Source of the DNA: Cercospora beticola
Taxonomy: Eukaryota > Ascomycota > Dothideomycetes > Mycosphaerellales > Mycosphaerellaceae
NCBI RefSeq assembly: GCF_033473495.1
Contig: NC_088943.1
Coordinates: forward strand, 1,654,001-1,718,000
Direction of reading: 5' to 3'
Length of the DNA stretch: 64,000 nt
The position numbers and the translations under genes are program-made. Below, in pieces: positions 32,344 to 43,665 of the stretch. Each line of letters begins with the position of its first letter. The first letter of the stretch is position 1. Below the pieces are notes generated by a model. It was not told the origin of the DNA. It saw only the letters and a program-made list of their open reading frames with translations, and ran no database searches.

Positions 32344-33019
32344 GGTCGCCTTTGGAAACGTGGTTGTACACAGTGCGAAGGGGAACAACTTACGCTACGC
32401 TGGGGCGACTGGCAACCTATGCACTGCATGGCATTCGACGCTAGACCTGCCAAACATGCGGGCATTCATTGCAAGGCGTTTGAGGCGCTCGCGTGCGAAG
32501 ACATGGCAAAGTACGCATCGTATGAGCGGTGGTCTTTAGAATCGTTAAGCGAGAGGCGCGTCTCGCGCTCAGCCATTGCTCGTACGATGCCTGCTCTAGG
32601 GTTAGTGAGGTCTTTTTCTGAGAAACTAGTTGAGGAATCGACCAAGTGCCTTGGCAGTTGCTAGGTTTGGCCTCATCACGTGTGTAGGTTTATGGTCTTG
32701 GGACTCTTGGATGCGCTACTCATGGCGTGGCGTTTGGCGGCCTCAAATCTGGGAGAGAAGAAGGAGAGAGAAAATAGGCGACGAGAGGAGGAATTCCCGA
32801 ACGCCTGAGGTATTATTATTAGTTTTGGTATAGTTGTAGATCGTATACATATCCAGTCTGTCTCCTCTCCTTCAGCTCAAAACAACAGGTCCTGAAGTCT
32901 TGCGAATGTCACTGCGTGGCTCGATTGTCTGAACCGGGCCATTCGAACCCTTCTTCACGCGACACGAGCATTCGCCATTTCCTCAAACCATTCCACCATC
33001 ACCACCAAGTAACTTCTGT
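32344..33019. other. Intergenic between the two mucin-like paralogues
   Basis: Same-strand spacer holding the promoter of gene A and the 3' end of gene B. No gene or transposon remnant is recognised. Confidence 0.45.
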
Positions 33020-35295
33020 CTAGCCACGCCTCTGAACCCTCGGAACACCTCTCTTGAACAGTCGAGAGGGCGTATCCGGATTGTTGCAATTCGTGTAATC
33101 GATGCAAGTATTTCCATTGTTACAGATGGTCCCCGTAAGGCAAACTTGACCGAAGGGGCAATCGGCTGCGGAACCGCAATCCTGTCCACAGCCATTAGTA
33201 ACATCAATACAGTTTGACTGGCCCGTCGTCGTCTCGTAACAAAAGCAACCGAAGCTGTTAACCCCTCCATTAGGACAGTCAGCGTCGGTGGTGCAGGGAC
33301 GTGGAGTTCTGTAGGGGGGGGTCAGTGTCAGCTTTGGAGTCTAGGATCTTTGCGGAAGCTTGGGCCGAGGGGTGGAATAGATGTTCTTTCTGCGACTTAC
33401 CCTTCTGCTGGGGGAGCGGAAGTAGTGGTTGTTGTAGTAGTAGAGGCTGTGGTGGTCGTAGTCTCACTGGTGGTCGTCTAGCTTTTGCGTTAGCGTAATG
33501 AGAACAAATGGCAGGCTCTTTAACTTACCGTTGTTGAATCACTGGTAGTAGTCTAGCTTTTGCGTCAGCGTCATGGAAACAAATGGCAGGCTGTTGAACC
33601 CACTGTCGTTGAATCACTGCTCGTTGTGGTCGTCTAGCTTCTGCGTTAGCGTAATGAGAATAAATGGCAGGCTCGTGAGCTTACTGTTATTGAGTCACTG
33701 GTCGTTGTCGAAGTCGAAGTCTCACTGGTAGTCTAACTGTTGCGTCAGCATTATGAGAACAAATGGCAGGCTCTTTGGCTGACCGTTGTGGAGTCACTGG
33801 TCGTTGTCGATGTCGAGGTCTCACTGGTCGTTGTAGTCGTCTGTCTTCTGCGTCAGTGCCATCAGAGCAAGTGGCAGGGCTCTGAACTCACCGTTGTGGA
33901 ATCGCTGGTCGTTGTTGAGTCGGTAGTAGTCGTCGAGGCATCACTGGTGGTCGTCTGCACCGTGCGTCAGTGTCATCAGACAGCACAAATAGAAGGCCCT
34001 TTGTCTGTTAAAGAGCTCCGGGGCGAATGCGGGGAAGGGCCGGGTCAAGTCTCGTGCAGTTCTCAGAGATCTTATGAAGATGCACACGCAAACTTACCGT
34101 CGTTGTAGCATCCTCCGTTGAAGAGGTTGTCGTTGTCGTACTCAGCGTCTGGAACCAATTAGCACATAACCAAACCGATCAAAATTGCTCGCAGGCTTTT
34201 GAACTCACGGTAGTGGTGGTCTCTGTCGTTGTAGAGCTACTCGTCGTGCTCAGCGTCTAAGAGCAGTCAGCAGATATCAGCGAATAGTCAAAGCATCTGA
34301 TTGTCTCGACCTACCGTTGTGCTATCGGTAGTAGTCGTCGTGCTCTCAGCAGGAGTGGTCGTGCTCTGAGAGGTAGTAGTGCTCTGAGAGGTTGTGGTGC
34401 TCTCAGTAGTAGTCGTGCTTTCAGCAGAGGTCGTGCTTCCAGCTGAGGTCGTAGTACTCATAGAAGTTGAAGTGCTCTCAGTAGAGGTGGTGGTGCTCTG
34501 AGAGCTAGTGGTGGAGGCAGCAGATGTTGTAGTGCTGCCAGACGTGCTCGTAGAAGCTATACTGGTTGATGAGGTGGTGCTGGTCTGAGATGACGTGTCT
34601 TGAGTCTGAGTGATTGTGCTTGTGACTTGACTCTGAGTGGACGTGCTTGTGGATTGAGTTTGAGTGGTTGTGCTCGTGGATGGTGTCTGAGCGGACGTGC
34701 TTGTGCTTTGAGCTGCTGTGCTTGTGGTCTGACCTGATGTGCTTTGGGTGCTCGTAGTTCGAGTTGTTGTTGCTTCCGTCGTAGAACCCGACGTCGTGGT
34801 CTCGATGGGATTGCTTGTGCTTTGAGACGTGCTTCTGCTCCCAGTGCTCGTAGTCAGAGTCGATGTTGCCTTTGTCGTTGAGCCTGCCTTCGTAGTCTTT
34901 GAGGTCGGAGGATAGACGACCGGAACATACGTCTTGGGCTGGGAATGTGTAGTAGTCTTTGGATATCCGAGGCAAGAGCAGAAGGTGCGCAGATGATCCT
35001 CGTCGTTGCGCAGTTTGTCCCAAAGTCCGGATTCACTGTGGCCATATCCATAGCCACCCGCCTGAGCAGTATGATCGGCGTCCGGCTCTTCGCGGCGAAT
35101 CTTCTTCACTTGAGCGTAGACAACTGTCGGCGGATACTTGGTATTGCAATATTCGACAGCAGGACCATAGTTCGCAAGTGATGAATAGGCAGAATATGGG
35201 TCGCTGTTGCACTCTCCATATTTGGGATACGCTGCGAAGGTACAGTTTGCGCAGCTCAGAAAAGCCAGCAACGTGGGGAGAAACTTGCAATGCAT
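33020..35295 (-). CDS. Mucin-like secreted protein B with a tandem exon-intron array
   Basis: A predicted 555-aa protein in ten exons: 35295-34315, 34256-34209, 34148-34098, 33954-33892, 33840-33784, 33732-33685, 33633-33604, 33552-33529, 33477-33401 and 33308-33020. The signal peptide is MHCKFLPTLLAFLSCANCTFA. The head (ECNSDPYSAYSSLANYGPA, YCNTKYPPTVVY, FCSCLGYPKTTT) matches paralogue A. A stalk of about 350 residues is almost pure Thr/Ser/Gln. Exons 2-8 are 24-63 nt, all phase 0, each coding TTSDSTT-like repeats. The tail has about 14 cysteines (RPCTTDADCPNG, FGCFCYETTTGQSNC, GCGQDCGSAADC, QVCLTGTICNNGNTC, TNCNN), a dibasic KRG and RRG. It is probably extracellular, heavily O-mannosylated and wall-associated. 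No catalytic motif is visible. Confidence 0.82.
33478..33891 (-). repeat. Five related 51-nt introns within duplicated exon-intron units
   Basis: Introns at 33478-33528, 33553-33603, 33634-33684, 33733-33783 and 33841-33891 are each exactly 51 nt. They share the internal motif CCTGCCATTT (or one mismatch), a CTAACGCA/CTGACGCA branch region and an acceptor ending mostly in CTAG. The donors vary: GTAAGT, GTGGGT, GTAAGC, GTCAGC, GTGAGT. All contain in-frame stops, so they are not simply coding repeats. The exons between them (30, 24, 48 and 57 nt) are also related. Confidence 0.85.
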
Positions 35296-36553
35296 GGTCG
35301 CGTAGTGACTGCTTGAGAACGGTAGTGGAAGAAAGACTTACTCTCGGGGCTGTTTGAAATCGTGCTCTTTCATAGCATCGACTGCTACACTAGCAGACAT
35401 CGAGAAAGCGCATGGCAAAGCTGCCGATGATTTCTCGACTGAGAGATGGTGTCCAGCGCGTAACACGACGTATGACGATGGCATGCTCCATCTTTGGTTG
35501 TAGGGAAGACGATGAGCTGCATATCCGCAATAAAGGTACGCCCAGATCGATGAATTGAAGTTGGCCCAAGCGATTGCCAGTCATTAGAGCGATGCTTGGA
35601 ACTCGACGCGAGAGAGCACGAACACTGGTTCTAACGTGGGAGCTCTTACAATGGTAAGATGATCCAGCGCTTCGTCCAATCGAGAAGTGTTCAGGTGTCT
35701 GGCCAGCTGGCTAGAAAGACGTTCCATCATTCAACCTTTTGGATGCGGAGAACAGGAAATTCAGCGTAAGCAGAGGATTGCCTTCCATCATCAATCAGCA
35801 CCGTTCCTCTGCCTGTGTGGTCGATGTTTGAATTGGGCACTCCAGAAAATACACTCGTCGCTATCGTCAAGGCTTCGGCGTGGTCAAGATCCAGATGGAC
35901 ATGGAAAACGATGAGGTTTGGGCGATGCCAGAGCCCTTCGCGCCTCTTCTCACGGCACAGCTGTAGGTCGACGGCAGAGTCACTCCATGGGCACCTCTTT
36001 CCATGGCAGCGCTGGAGTAACATGCCCAATATTGGAGAAACAGCCCATCCCTCGAGAGCGTGAAGTCAAGCCGGCGATCGGAGGCCTCTATGTCCTGTAT
36101 AGGCGGCACTTCGGACCGTATGTCCTTCCCATATTTGAAGAGCTCCACCAGTCCCCACAGCCAAGAAGTCGGGAGGTGGATGTTGCGGAGAAGAAGATGG
36201 CGGGAAGACTGCGCGGTGTGAGCACTACGATGCATCAGCATCCTCTTCTCCACGCGCAGTCGATGGATTGGCCTCCTTCGGTGCGATGAAGCATTGATGA
36301 AGCGGGCAGGGCGTTGCTTCCGCTCCCAAAACGGCGTGCCGATCACTTGCCGTTCCAATGACATGGCAACGCTCGCTCTTTCCTTCGCGGCTCGGCGCAG
36401 TCATGCTCGTGTAAGCCGTCACTCATTCAGCCTGTGCTGCCCTCGCCGATTGCGCTCCTTTCGATCTTATAGAACCGACTGTGCCGCCGCAACGCGGTGA
36501 GACTCCTTCTGTTCTTCTGATGCAGCCTTGACAACAGCATCGACTTTCGCATC
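35296..36553. other. Divergent intergenic region, no gene seen
   Basis: Lies between the mucin-like gene B (minus) and the beta-glucosidase (plus). A 165-codon minus-strand frame at 35867-36364 has no recognisable features. Both promoters should be here. Confidence 0.45.
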
Positions 36554-39450
36554 ATGTTGTCCAAAGCCGTGCTCGGCGCCGTTCTGGCCGCCGTTGCTGG
36601 CAGTTTAGCTCAAGAAGGCAATGATACCGCACCTGTAGGTCAAGGAAAGGATTCACCGAGACGAAGATGAAATAGCTGACGCGCGACAGTTCCCAGATAC
36701 TACATATCCAGATGCTATATCGCCAGACCCGGCTGTTGCAGAAGGCACACGGTCAAACCAGACATCTCCACCCAAGTACCCCTCGCCATGGAGCAGTGGC
36801 CTGGGCGACTGGGAGGCAGCATACAAGACGGCAACTGAGATCGTTTCCCAGCTGACTCTCGAGGAGAAGGTCAACATTACCACAGGCAAGCCGCCCATTT
36901 CTGCCGTGCATTCTTCAGCTAACAATTTCAAGGCAGTGGATGGCAGTCAGAAGAGTGCGTAGGCAACACTGGATCTGTGCCCCGCCTTGGCATTCGATCG
37001 CTATGTTTCCAGGACTCGCCTACCGGCATGCGTTACACTGATTTCGTATCTGTGTTCCCATCTGGCGTCAACGTTGGTGCGACTTGGAGCAAAGCTCTAG
37101 CGCACGCCAGAGGTGTGGCAATGGCCGAAGAGTTCCGCGACAAAGGTGTCAATGGATTCCTTGGTCCTGTTGCTGGTCCTATTGGGCGTTCGCCAGCAGG
37201 CGGCCGTAATTGGGTATGATCGTGGCCTTATCGTATGCATGAACTGAGACTGACTGTGTACAACAGGAGGGCTTCAGTCCCGATCCTTACCTGACTGGTG
37301 CGCTTTTTGCAGAGTCTATCAAGGGTGTCCAATCAACGGGACAAATCGCAGTCGGCAAGCATTACATTGGCAACGAGCAGGAGCATTTCCGACAGACACC
37401 TGAAACCTCAGGTTTCGGGCTCGCCAACATCACCTACCCGGGATCCAGCAACATTGACGACGTGACGCTCCACGAATTGTACGCTTGGCCTTTCGCTGAC
37501 GGCGTTCGCGCCGGACTCGCATCGATCATGTGCTCAGTACGTATCCTCAAGTCTGTGTACATCTTGGCATCTGGGGAACTAACAAAAGAGTAGTACAACC
37601 GCATCAACAACTCCGATGGTTGCCAGAACTCGTACCTACAGAACTACGTCTTAAAAAATGAGCTCGGCTTTCAAGGCTTCATTGTCAGCGACTGGCAAGC
37701 CACTCATTCCGGAGTGTCTGCGATCCTCGCTGGTCTGGACGTGTCGATGCCTGGCGACATTGTCTTCAACGATGGACTCTCATACTTTGGACCAAACCTG
37801 ACTATTGCCGTCTTGAACGGTACTGTGCCACAATGGAGACTCGACGACATGGTCGTTCGTGTCCTCGCAGGATGGTACTATGTCGATGGCGACAGTGAAG
37901 AGAACAACAAGCCGACGAACTTCAACTCCTGGACGAAGGACACATATGGTGCCGTCCACCGATATGCTGGTCCACAGTACGGATACGAGCTGATCAATGA
38001 CCACGTCGATGTTCGTAAGGAACACGGAAGGTTGATTCGCCAGATCGGAAGTGCGTCGACTGTGCTGCTGAAGAATGTCAACCACACCCTTCCCCTTACT
38101 GGAAAGGAGAAGCTGACAACTGTGTTTGGAGACGACGCTGGCCCCAACCTCGCAGGACCCAACGGGTGTTCTAATAGGGCATGCGCGCAGGGAACTGTTG
38201 CCATTGGTTGGGGCAGTGGTACTGCTGAATTTCCATACCTCATTACTCCAGACGCTGCAATCCAGCGAGAGGTTACTGATCACTACGGCGCGTACGAGTC
38301 TATCCTCAGCAACGGCGCTCTTCCACAAATCCAGGCGCTGGCCAGACGTGCGGGTCAAGTCGGTGGCGTCTGCATTGCATTCGGAGCAGCAAACGCTGGT
38401 GAGGGTTTCGTTGCACCAGACAGCAACTACGGAGACCGCAACAATCTCACCTTCTGGCAGGGCGCCAATCAGATGTTGCGCAATGTTACTGCCAACTGCA
38501 ACAACACTGTTCTTGTTGTCCACTCGCCCGGCGCCGTCGAAGTGGAGGAATACAAGGACCATCCTAACGTTACTGCCATTCTTTGGGCTGGCATGCCTGG
38601 CGAGCAGAGCGGCAACTCTTTGGCTGACGTCCTGTACGGACGAGTCAACCCTGGTGCTAAGCTTCCATACACCATCGGTCGCAACAGATCCGATTACGGC
38701 ACTGATGTACTATACTACATCAATGGCGACCCGCCACAATTCGATTTCGAGGAAGGAAACTTCATCGACTACAGGACTTTCGACCAGAGAGGCATTGAGC
38801 CTGTTTACGAATTCGGGTTCGGTCTGTCATACACAACTTTCAACTACAGCAACATCGAGGTCAGAGATACCGGAGCTGGTCCCTACGTTCCACAATCCGG
38901 CTCAACACAAGAAGCACCGACTTTCGGCACAGTCGACATGGACCCAGCCGCCCACGTCTTCCCAAGCGAAAACTTTACCCGAGTTCCCTACTTCATCTAT
39001 CCCTACCTCAACTCCTCCAACCTCGAAGAATCCTACGGCCACAACGACTTCGGCGACAACAGCTTCATCCCCTCAGGCAGTCTCGAAGGCACCGCCCAAC
39101 CACTTCTCCCAGCAGGCGGCGCACCAGGCGGTAACCCATCGCTTTGGGATATCCTTTTCGTCGTCTCCGTGGACATCACCAACACCGGCGACCGCGACGG
39201 AGACGAAGTCGCTCAACTTTACGTCTCTCTCGGCGGACCTTACGATCCCAAAGTCGTGCTTCGCGGCTTCGAACGAGTTAATATCCCTGCGGGCAAGACT
39301 GTTACTGTCGACTTCCATTTGACGAGACGGGATCTTTCGAATTGGGATTCGGCGAGACAGGACTGGGTTGTGAGGACGGAGAATCAGAAGAAGGTTTATG
39401 TGGGGAGTAGTTCGAGGCAGCTTTTGCTGGAGCAGGATCTGCAGTTGTAG
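36554..39450 (+). CDS. Secreted GH3 beta-glucosidase
   Basis: An extracellular glycoside hydrolase family 3 enzyme that releases glucose from cellobiose and related beta-glucosides. Five exons (36554-36634, 36690-36885, 36933-37213, 37267-37536, 37594-39450) give 894 residues. The signal peptide is [19 protein letters not shown]. Conserved GH3 blocks are [63 protein letters not shown] and [11 protein letters not shown], where D309 is the expected nucleophile. The middle alpha/beta sandwich has [21 protein letters not shown] and the C-terminal fibronectin-III-like domain has [23 protein letters not shown]-x-S/T sites are frequent. The second intron (36886-36932) is GC-AG (GCAAGC donor); using it restores TTGSGWQ. 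It could act with the sugar-type genes 15 kb upstream, but nothing shows co-regulation. Confidence 0.95.
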
Positions 39451-39781
39451 GCTGTGAAAGCGTGGAAGTGACAGCAGCGCAAAAATGCATAGAAGATGAT
39501 GTGCGACATTCGCATGTGTAGATTGACATGCAGACCAGATGACGAGAAAACAGCATGAAAATAATGTAGCATGAATCAATGATCACGACGAATTGTGACG
39601 AAGTTTTCCTGAAACTCGTGTGTCTGCCGCACGTGGAATATCCACATTGTGCTTTGAGGAAGTGCCAGCCTCTCATTTCATCTTGTGCGTGCCATTGCTG
39701 GTGGTCTTAAAGACATGCTCACTGATCTGGGCAGTTGGTGGATTTCAGTACTCATATTCATCTTATTTCACCTAGCCACTA
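39451..39781. other. Intergenic between convergent genes, no gene seen
   Basis: About 330 bp of 3' flanks. Nothing supported. Confidence 0.5.
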
Positions 39782-42700
39782 CTACCCTAAATCAACCTGC
39801 CGTTTCTTCTTCCGTTTTACCTTAACCACAGGTTTCGCTTCGCCTTCTTGCTCCTCTCCAACAACGGTCTTCTCTTCGCCGACCACATCCTGCCCCACAT
39901 CCTGTAACTTCTTCTTCTTCCGTTTCTTCTTCACGACCTGTTCACCTTCTAAATTTTCTGCTGTAGCAACACTCTGCTCTTCATCATCCCCCTGCAACGC
40001 AACAACAGCCTTCTTCTTCGTCTTCTTCCTCTTAACAACCATCCCCCCTTCATCATCCGGTTCACCGATCATTTCTTGCTTTCGCTGAAGTTCAAGTCTC
40101 AGTCTTTCAACTTCCTTGATCGCGCGTTGCATTTCTTCTTCTTCAGCTTGTCGGCGCTCGAAGTCATGTCGGCTGTGCAGACCATTCGCGGGACCAGGCT
40201 CGTCGTTCAGGGAGAGAGAGGACAACCCACTGCTGTCGACTTGCAGCAAAGATTTCGGACCTCGAGATGCTGTGAGATTGAAAGGATTCTTCGCAGGACT
40301 TGATGAGAATGAAGGTGGTGTGCCGTTATCGCCGCCCAGCGTCTCATCTGCAGCGACCTCGAAATGTTTCTTCGGCTTTCTTCTCGCCGCAGGTTGAGGA
40401 GAAGCTCGTCCTCGCTCCTGAGTATCTCGTGCGTCGAGTTTTAGCTCCATGACTGGGATGTCGTCCACGTTCAAATCTTCACCATTCGCGTTCTTCAATA
40501 TGTTGTGCATCGGTGTGGAAGTGCCAGAGCCGCGTTCTGAATCGATGTAGTACGGGTCATCCTTGTACCGTTCCCTCCGCTCTGCTTTCTTGCGCAGCAA
40601 GCTCTCTCGATCAACATCCGCATCAGAATCCTGGTATGAAGTAGCCCGCTCAGGTCCTGGTTCCAGCATCTCTGCAGCGGGCCTCGAGCTGCTGCTTAGC
40701 GCCGTTGCCACTGCCGACGGCTTTTCATGGTAATATCTGTAAACTTCATCGTTGGCATCTTCATAATCTTTGTCATATTCCGCCTGGCTGAGGAGGTACT
40801 GGAGGTTACTGTTTATCGGTTCGTCGAGCTGAAGGTCTTCAGGTTTCGGTACATTCCTCAGTGCAGAAGCCGCAACAGGGTTGAGGTCCATGCCCGAGAA
40901 AAGTGCCGGAATCGCCTGTGTCAGTAGTAGTGGTGGCTCAGAGTAGCCTTCGTCTGCGTCAGTTTGCTGATTCGAGGCAGCTTCCGATGCAAGTCGCATG
41001 AGATCGAGGTACTCCACTGCCCGCTCTTGCACTTCCAGACTTGGATGCAGGGTCAGAGGCTCTAGAAAGTGAATGATTCGTGACGTCCACAGTGTTGTAG
41101 TGTTCTTCCTCGTTGAGGTCCACGCAACCTCCTGGTTCCCGGTCAAGCAGGCAAAGATCTTTGGTACTGCTTGTAGATAGCTTGCCAAAGGATCTGCGGG
41201 TAGCTGGGCGCTGGAAGTATGTAGCAGTGACGTGAGGACCGACTCTGGGTCAGGCAACATATTCGCGTATTCGCCCGCAATGAAAGCTGCAGACGTCAAA
41301 ACGCCTTGACCACTGCTGCTCCCAGCTGGGAACAGCTTTTCACGTTGATCGATGAGCAGCAATGCCTCTGCAGCAGCGGCCGCCTCCGGACGAACTGCTT
41401 TCACGCGAACAGCCACATTGAGGAGCTCAGCACCTATGCGATCCGCAATATTTGATGTCGAAGGACACTGCTTTACCAGCTCCAGTAAGACGCCGATGTA
41501 CCACTCGAAGTCGTTCATGTTCGCATAATTCTCATGCGAGCACATCTCCAGTATCCGCTCAATGACTAATGTCCGGTAGTCATCTGGAAGAGGAGGTGCT
41601 TGTGTCGACTTGGGCTGCCTAGGGTTGGCCGGAGCTTGCATGTCATCGTCGTCTTCCATCGCCATAGGCACGATCCCGTCATGCATAGCCCGGTCATTCT
41701 CTGGCTCGTCTACCACCGAGGCTCTTCCAGCAGTTCTCAATTGTTTCAGTAGCCTCTCGACAACAGTCTGTAAGTTGTTCGCATTTACCATGCCCACAAC
41801 CAAGTCCAGTGCTCTTGTCCGGATGGAGATATCAGCATCGTCGATACATTCCAGAATGACATCCTGATGCTGTCCCACCAGATCTGCATGACTGCTCGTA
41901 ATCTTCACGAAAGCCAATAGCGCCACATATCTCAAATTCGGATCTCCTTCGATGACCAGCATAGCCCTGAGCTTGTTCACACACAACCTCGCAATCTCGT
42001 CACCTTCCGTTGTGCCCTCTGCAGCCTCCATGATTCCACCTTGTATAATGCCATTGATGCACTCATACAACAAGCTCATCGCCGGCGTAGTCTTGATAAT
42101 ACTCGTCAACGGCGGCAACAACTTCCTGACCAGCCTCGGTTCCAGCGGCGTCAGAACAGAAAACAACTTGATAATCTTGATGGCCATCCAATTGTTCCCG
42201 CCAGCAGTAAGCAGCTCAAACAACCTCGGAGCCAAAGGCAAAAAATCCGCCGGCCGTCTCCAACCCAACTCACACACAACATTCACAATCGCCGCCGTAA
42301 CACTCGGATCTTCGCCCTCATCCAACAACCTCTCCTTAATCTTCGGCCACGCAGGCCTCAGTGTCTCCGGATAAACCAGCGCCAATCGATAAAGCGTCAC
42401 AATCGTCTTCTTCCGAATCGCAGGCAAAGAATGCGATAACCGTGGCAAAAGATCCGTCAACAAACTACACGCCATCGAAGGACTAATCACATGCGGAATC
42501 GCCCCCAAAGGAAGTTGAATCACAACTTTATCCGAACTCTGCACATCCTTCTTCAGCAGATTCTCCGCCAACATGAGGACCTCCGTATCCGGACGAAACG
42601 ACTGCACAGCTGCCAAGTATCCCACTCGTTTCTGCAGATATTTCGCACTACTCATGACTTCCAGGACGTGGAAAGAAGCCCAGGACATATCGTGACCGAA

Positions 42701-42865
42701 CATTTCCAAATAGACGAGTTTCATGAGCGCTGTGGCTTTCTGGTCCATGTCCTGGCTCTTGATTTCTTTGCGACATTCTTGGAGGGAGAGTTGGATGTAT
42801 TCGCGTTCGTTGCCTTTGTGGGCCCGTAGGCCGCGGATGAGTTGGTAAATGTCCTTTTCGAACAT
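39782..42865 (-). CDS. AP-3 adaptor complex subunit delta
   Basis: Large subunit of the AP-3 coat, which carries cargo from Golgi/endosome to the vacuole. The single 1027-codon frame opens with the family-typical MFEKDIYQLIRGLRAHKGNE and YIQLSLQECRKEIKSQD. Adaptin N-terminal HEAT/ARM repeats run over about residues 20-560 (ATALMKLVYLEMFGHDMSWA, MKIIKLFSVLTPLEPRL-like blocks, LRYVALLAFVKITSSH, NDFEWYIGVLLELVKQCP). The last 350 residues are low-complexity hinge with an amphipathic charged helix (RRQAEEEEMQRAIKEVERLR) and several Lys-rich clusters (VKRKKTKKKA, KKKRKKKKL) ending KRKKKRQVDLG. It is intronless, which is notable for this size. Length fits fungal Apl5 proteins. Confidence 0.93.
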   Translation of the reverse strand: MFEKDIYQLIRGLRAHKGNEREYIQLSLQECRKEIKSQDMDQKATALMKLVYLEMFGHDMSWASFHVLEVMSSAKYLQKRVGYLAAVQSFRPDTEVLMLAENLLKKDVQSSDKVVIQLPLGAIPHVISPSMACSLLTDLLPRLSHSLPAIRKKTIVTLYRLALVYPETLRPAWPKIKERLLDEGEDPSVTAAIVNVVCELGWRRPADFLPLAPRLFELLTAGGNNWMAIKIIKLFSVLTPLEPRLVRKLLPPLTSIIKTTPAMSLLYECINGIIQGGIMEAAEGTTEGDEIARLCVNKLRAMLVIEGDPNLRYVALLAFVKITSSHADLVGQHQDVILECIDDADISIRTRALDLVVGMVNANNLQTVVERLLKQLRTAGRASVVDEPENDRAMHDGIVPMAMEDDDDMQAPANPRQPKSTQAPPLPDDYRTLVIERILEMCSHENYANMNDFEWYIGVLLELVKQCPSTSNIADRIGAELLNVAVRVKAVRPEAAAAAEALLLIDQREKLFPAGSSSGQGVLTSAAFIAGEYANMLPDPESVLTSLLHTSSAQLPADPLASYLQAVPKIFACLTGNQEVAWTSTRKNTTTLWTSRIIHFLEPLTLHPSLEVQERAVEYLDLMRLASEAASNQQTDADEGYSEPPLLLTQAIPALFSGMDLNPVAASALRNVPKPEDLQLDEPINSNLQYLLSQAEYDKDYEDANDEVYRYYHEKPSAVATALSSSSRPAAEMLEPGPERATSYQDSDADVDRESLLRKKAERRERYKDDPYYIDSERGSGTSTPMHNILKNANGEDLNVDDIPVMELKLDARDTQERGRASPQPAARRKPKKHFEVAADETLGGDNGTPPSFSSSPAKNPFNLTASRGPKSLLQVDSSGLSSLSLNDEPGPANGLHSRHDFERRQAEEEEMQRAIKEVERLRLELQRKQEMIGEPDDEGGMVVKRKKTKKKAVVALQGDDEEQSVATAENLEGEQVVKKKRKKKKLQDVGQDVVGEEKTVVGEEQEGEAKPVVKVKRKKKRQVDLG

Positions 42866-43665
42866 GGCGGCGGTCGTGGGTTATCGCGATGTGGAGGTCG
42901 GACGAAGGACGGCGGCGCCTGGATGTTTCGCGCACAAAGGTATAGGCGAGGCTCGAGCTATCATGGTGTTGATCGCTGTGCGGGCACTATGGACGTAGCA
43001 TGGTATGGGCGGTCGATATGGCTCGAGGAAGGGCTTTGGTCGTGAAGTGAGTCGTGCTCTGCCCAAGTTGCATGATCAAGTGATGAAGTAGGTGCAGCCG
43101 ATCTCGATGTGGGGCATGACGGCTCGAGCTTATTGATGCCAAGCAATATGGCGTACTAGTCGAGCAACGACCAGGAGACGTAAAATAAAACATCGAAAGC
43201 GAACGCAGACGCAAAATCGTTTCCAATGTGATTGATTTGGGGCTTCAATAGCTTCTGTGTACGTTCAACCCTATCATAACGTCGCCAACGTGCATAGTCT
43301 CCGCATCTGCCAGAAATTGTCTCAACAGTGCTTCTCTCATGCATACCACAAATTGCCATCATCCAAGCTGTGGTGACTGACCCTTTTGCTCAATGTACTG
43401 TCGTCGATACTTTTGGTCTGGAACCAAGATTCTGTCAACCTCCATCTCTTGTTCATCATCCCCCACCAGGCCCGATCTCCGCTGGCCTTGCTCAACGTCG
43501 GCGTATCTTCGCGGCCTGCACATGTCTATATCATGTGCACGATTCGATGGGCTTTAGAGCCCTCATACAGTGTCGTCCGTGGCATCAGACATGAACACTC
43601 ACGGAACACCAGACCGGAAGCACCCTTTTTCGTGGTCTACGCCCCAAGATTACCACGGGCAACGC
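42866..43665. other. Intergenic, no gene seen
   Basis: Between the AP-3 delta start and the velB stop, both minus strand. Plus-strand frames of 88-109 codons near 43328-43715 lack features and partly overlap velB. Confidence 0.45.

Noticed and set aside
32925..32975. tRNA-like TTCGAA element on the minus strand
   Set aside because: The flanking bases do not form a T stem and no A box or anticodon arm lies at the right distance.
37780..38562. 260-codon minus-strand frame opposite the beta-glucosidase, and a 398-codon plus frame at 38126-39322
   Set aside because: Both are shadows of the GH3 exon, with no family features and biased composition.
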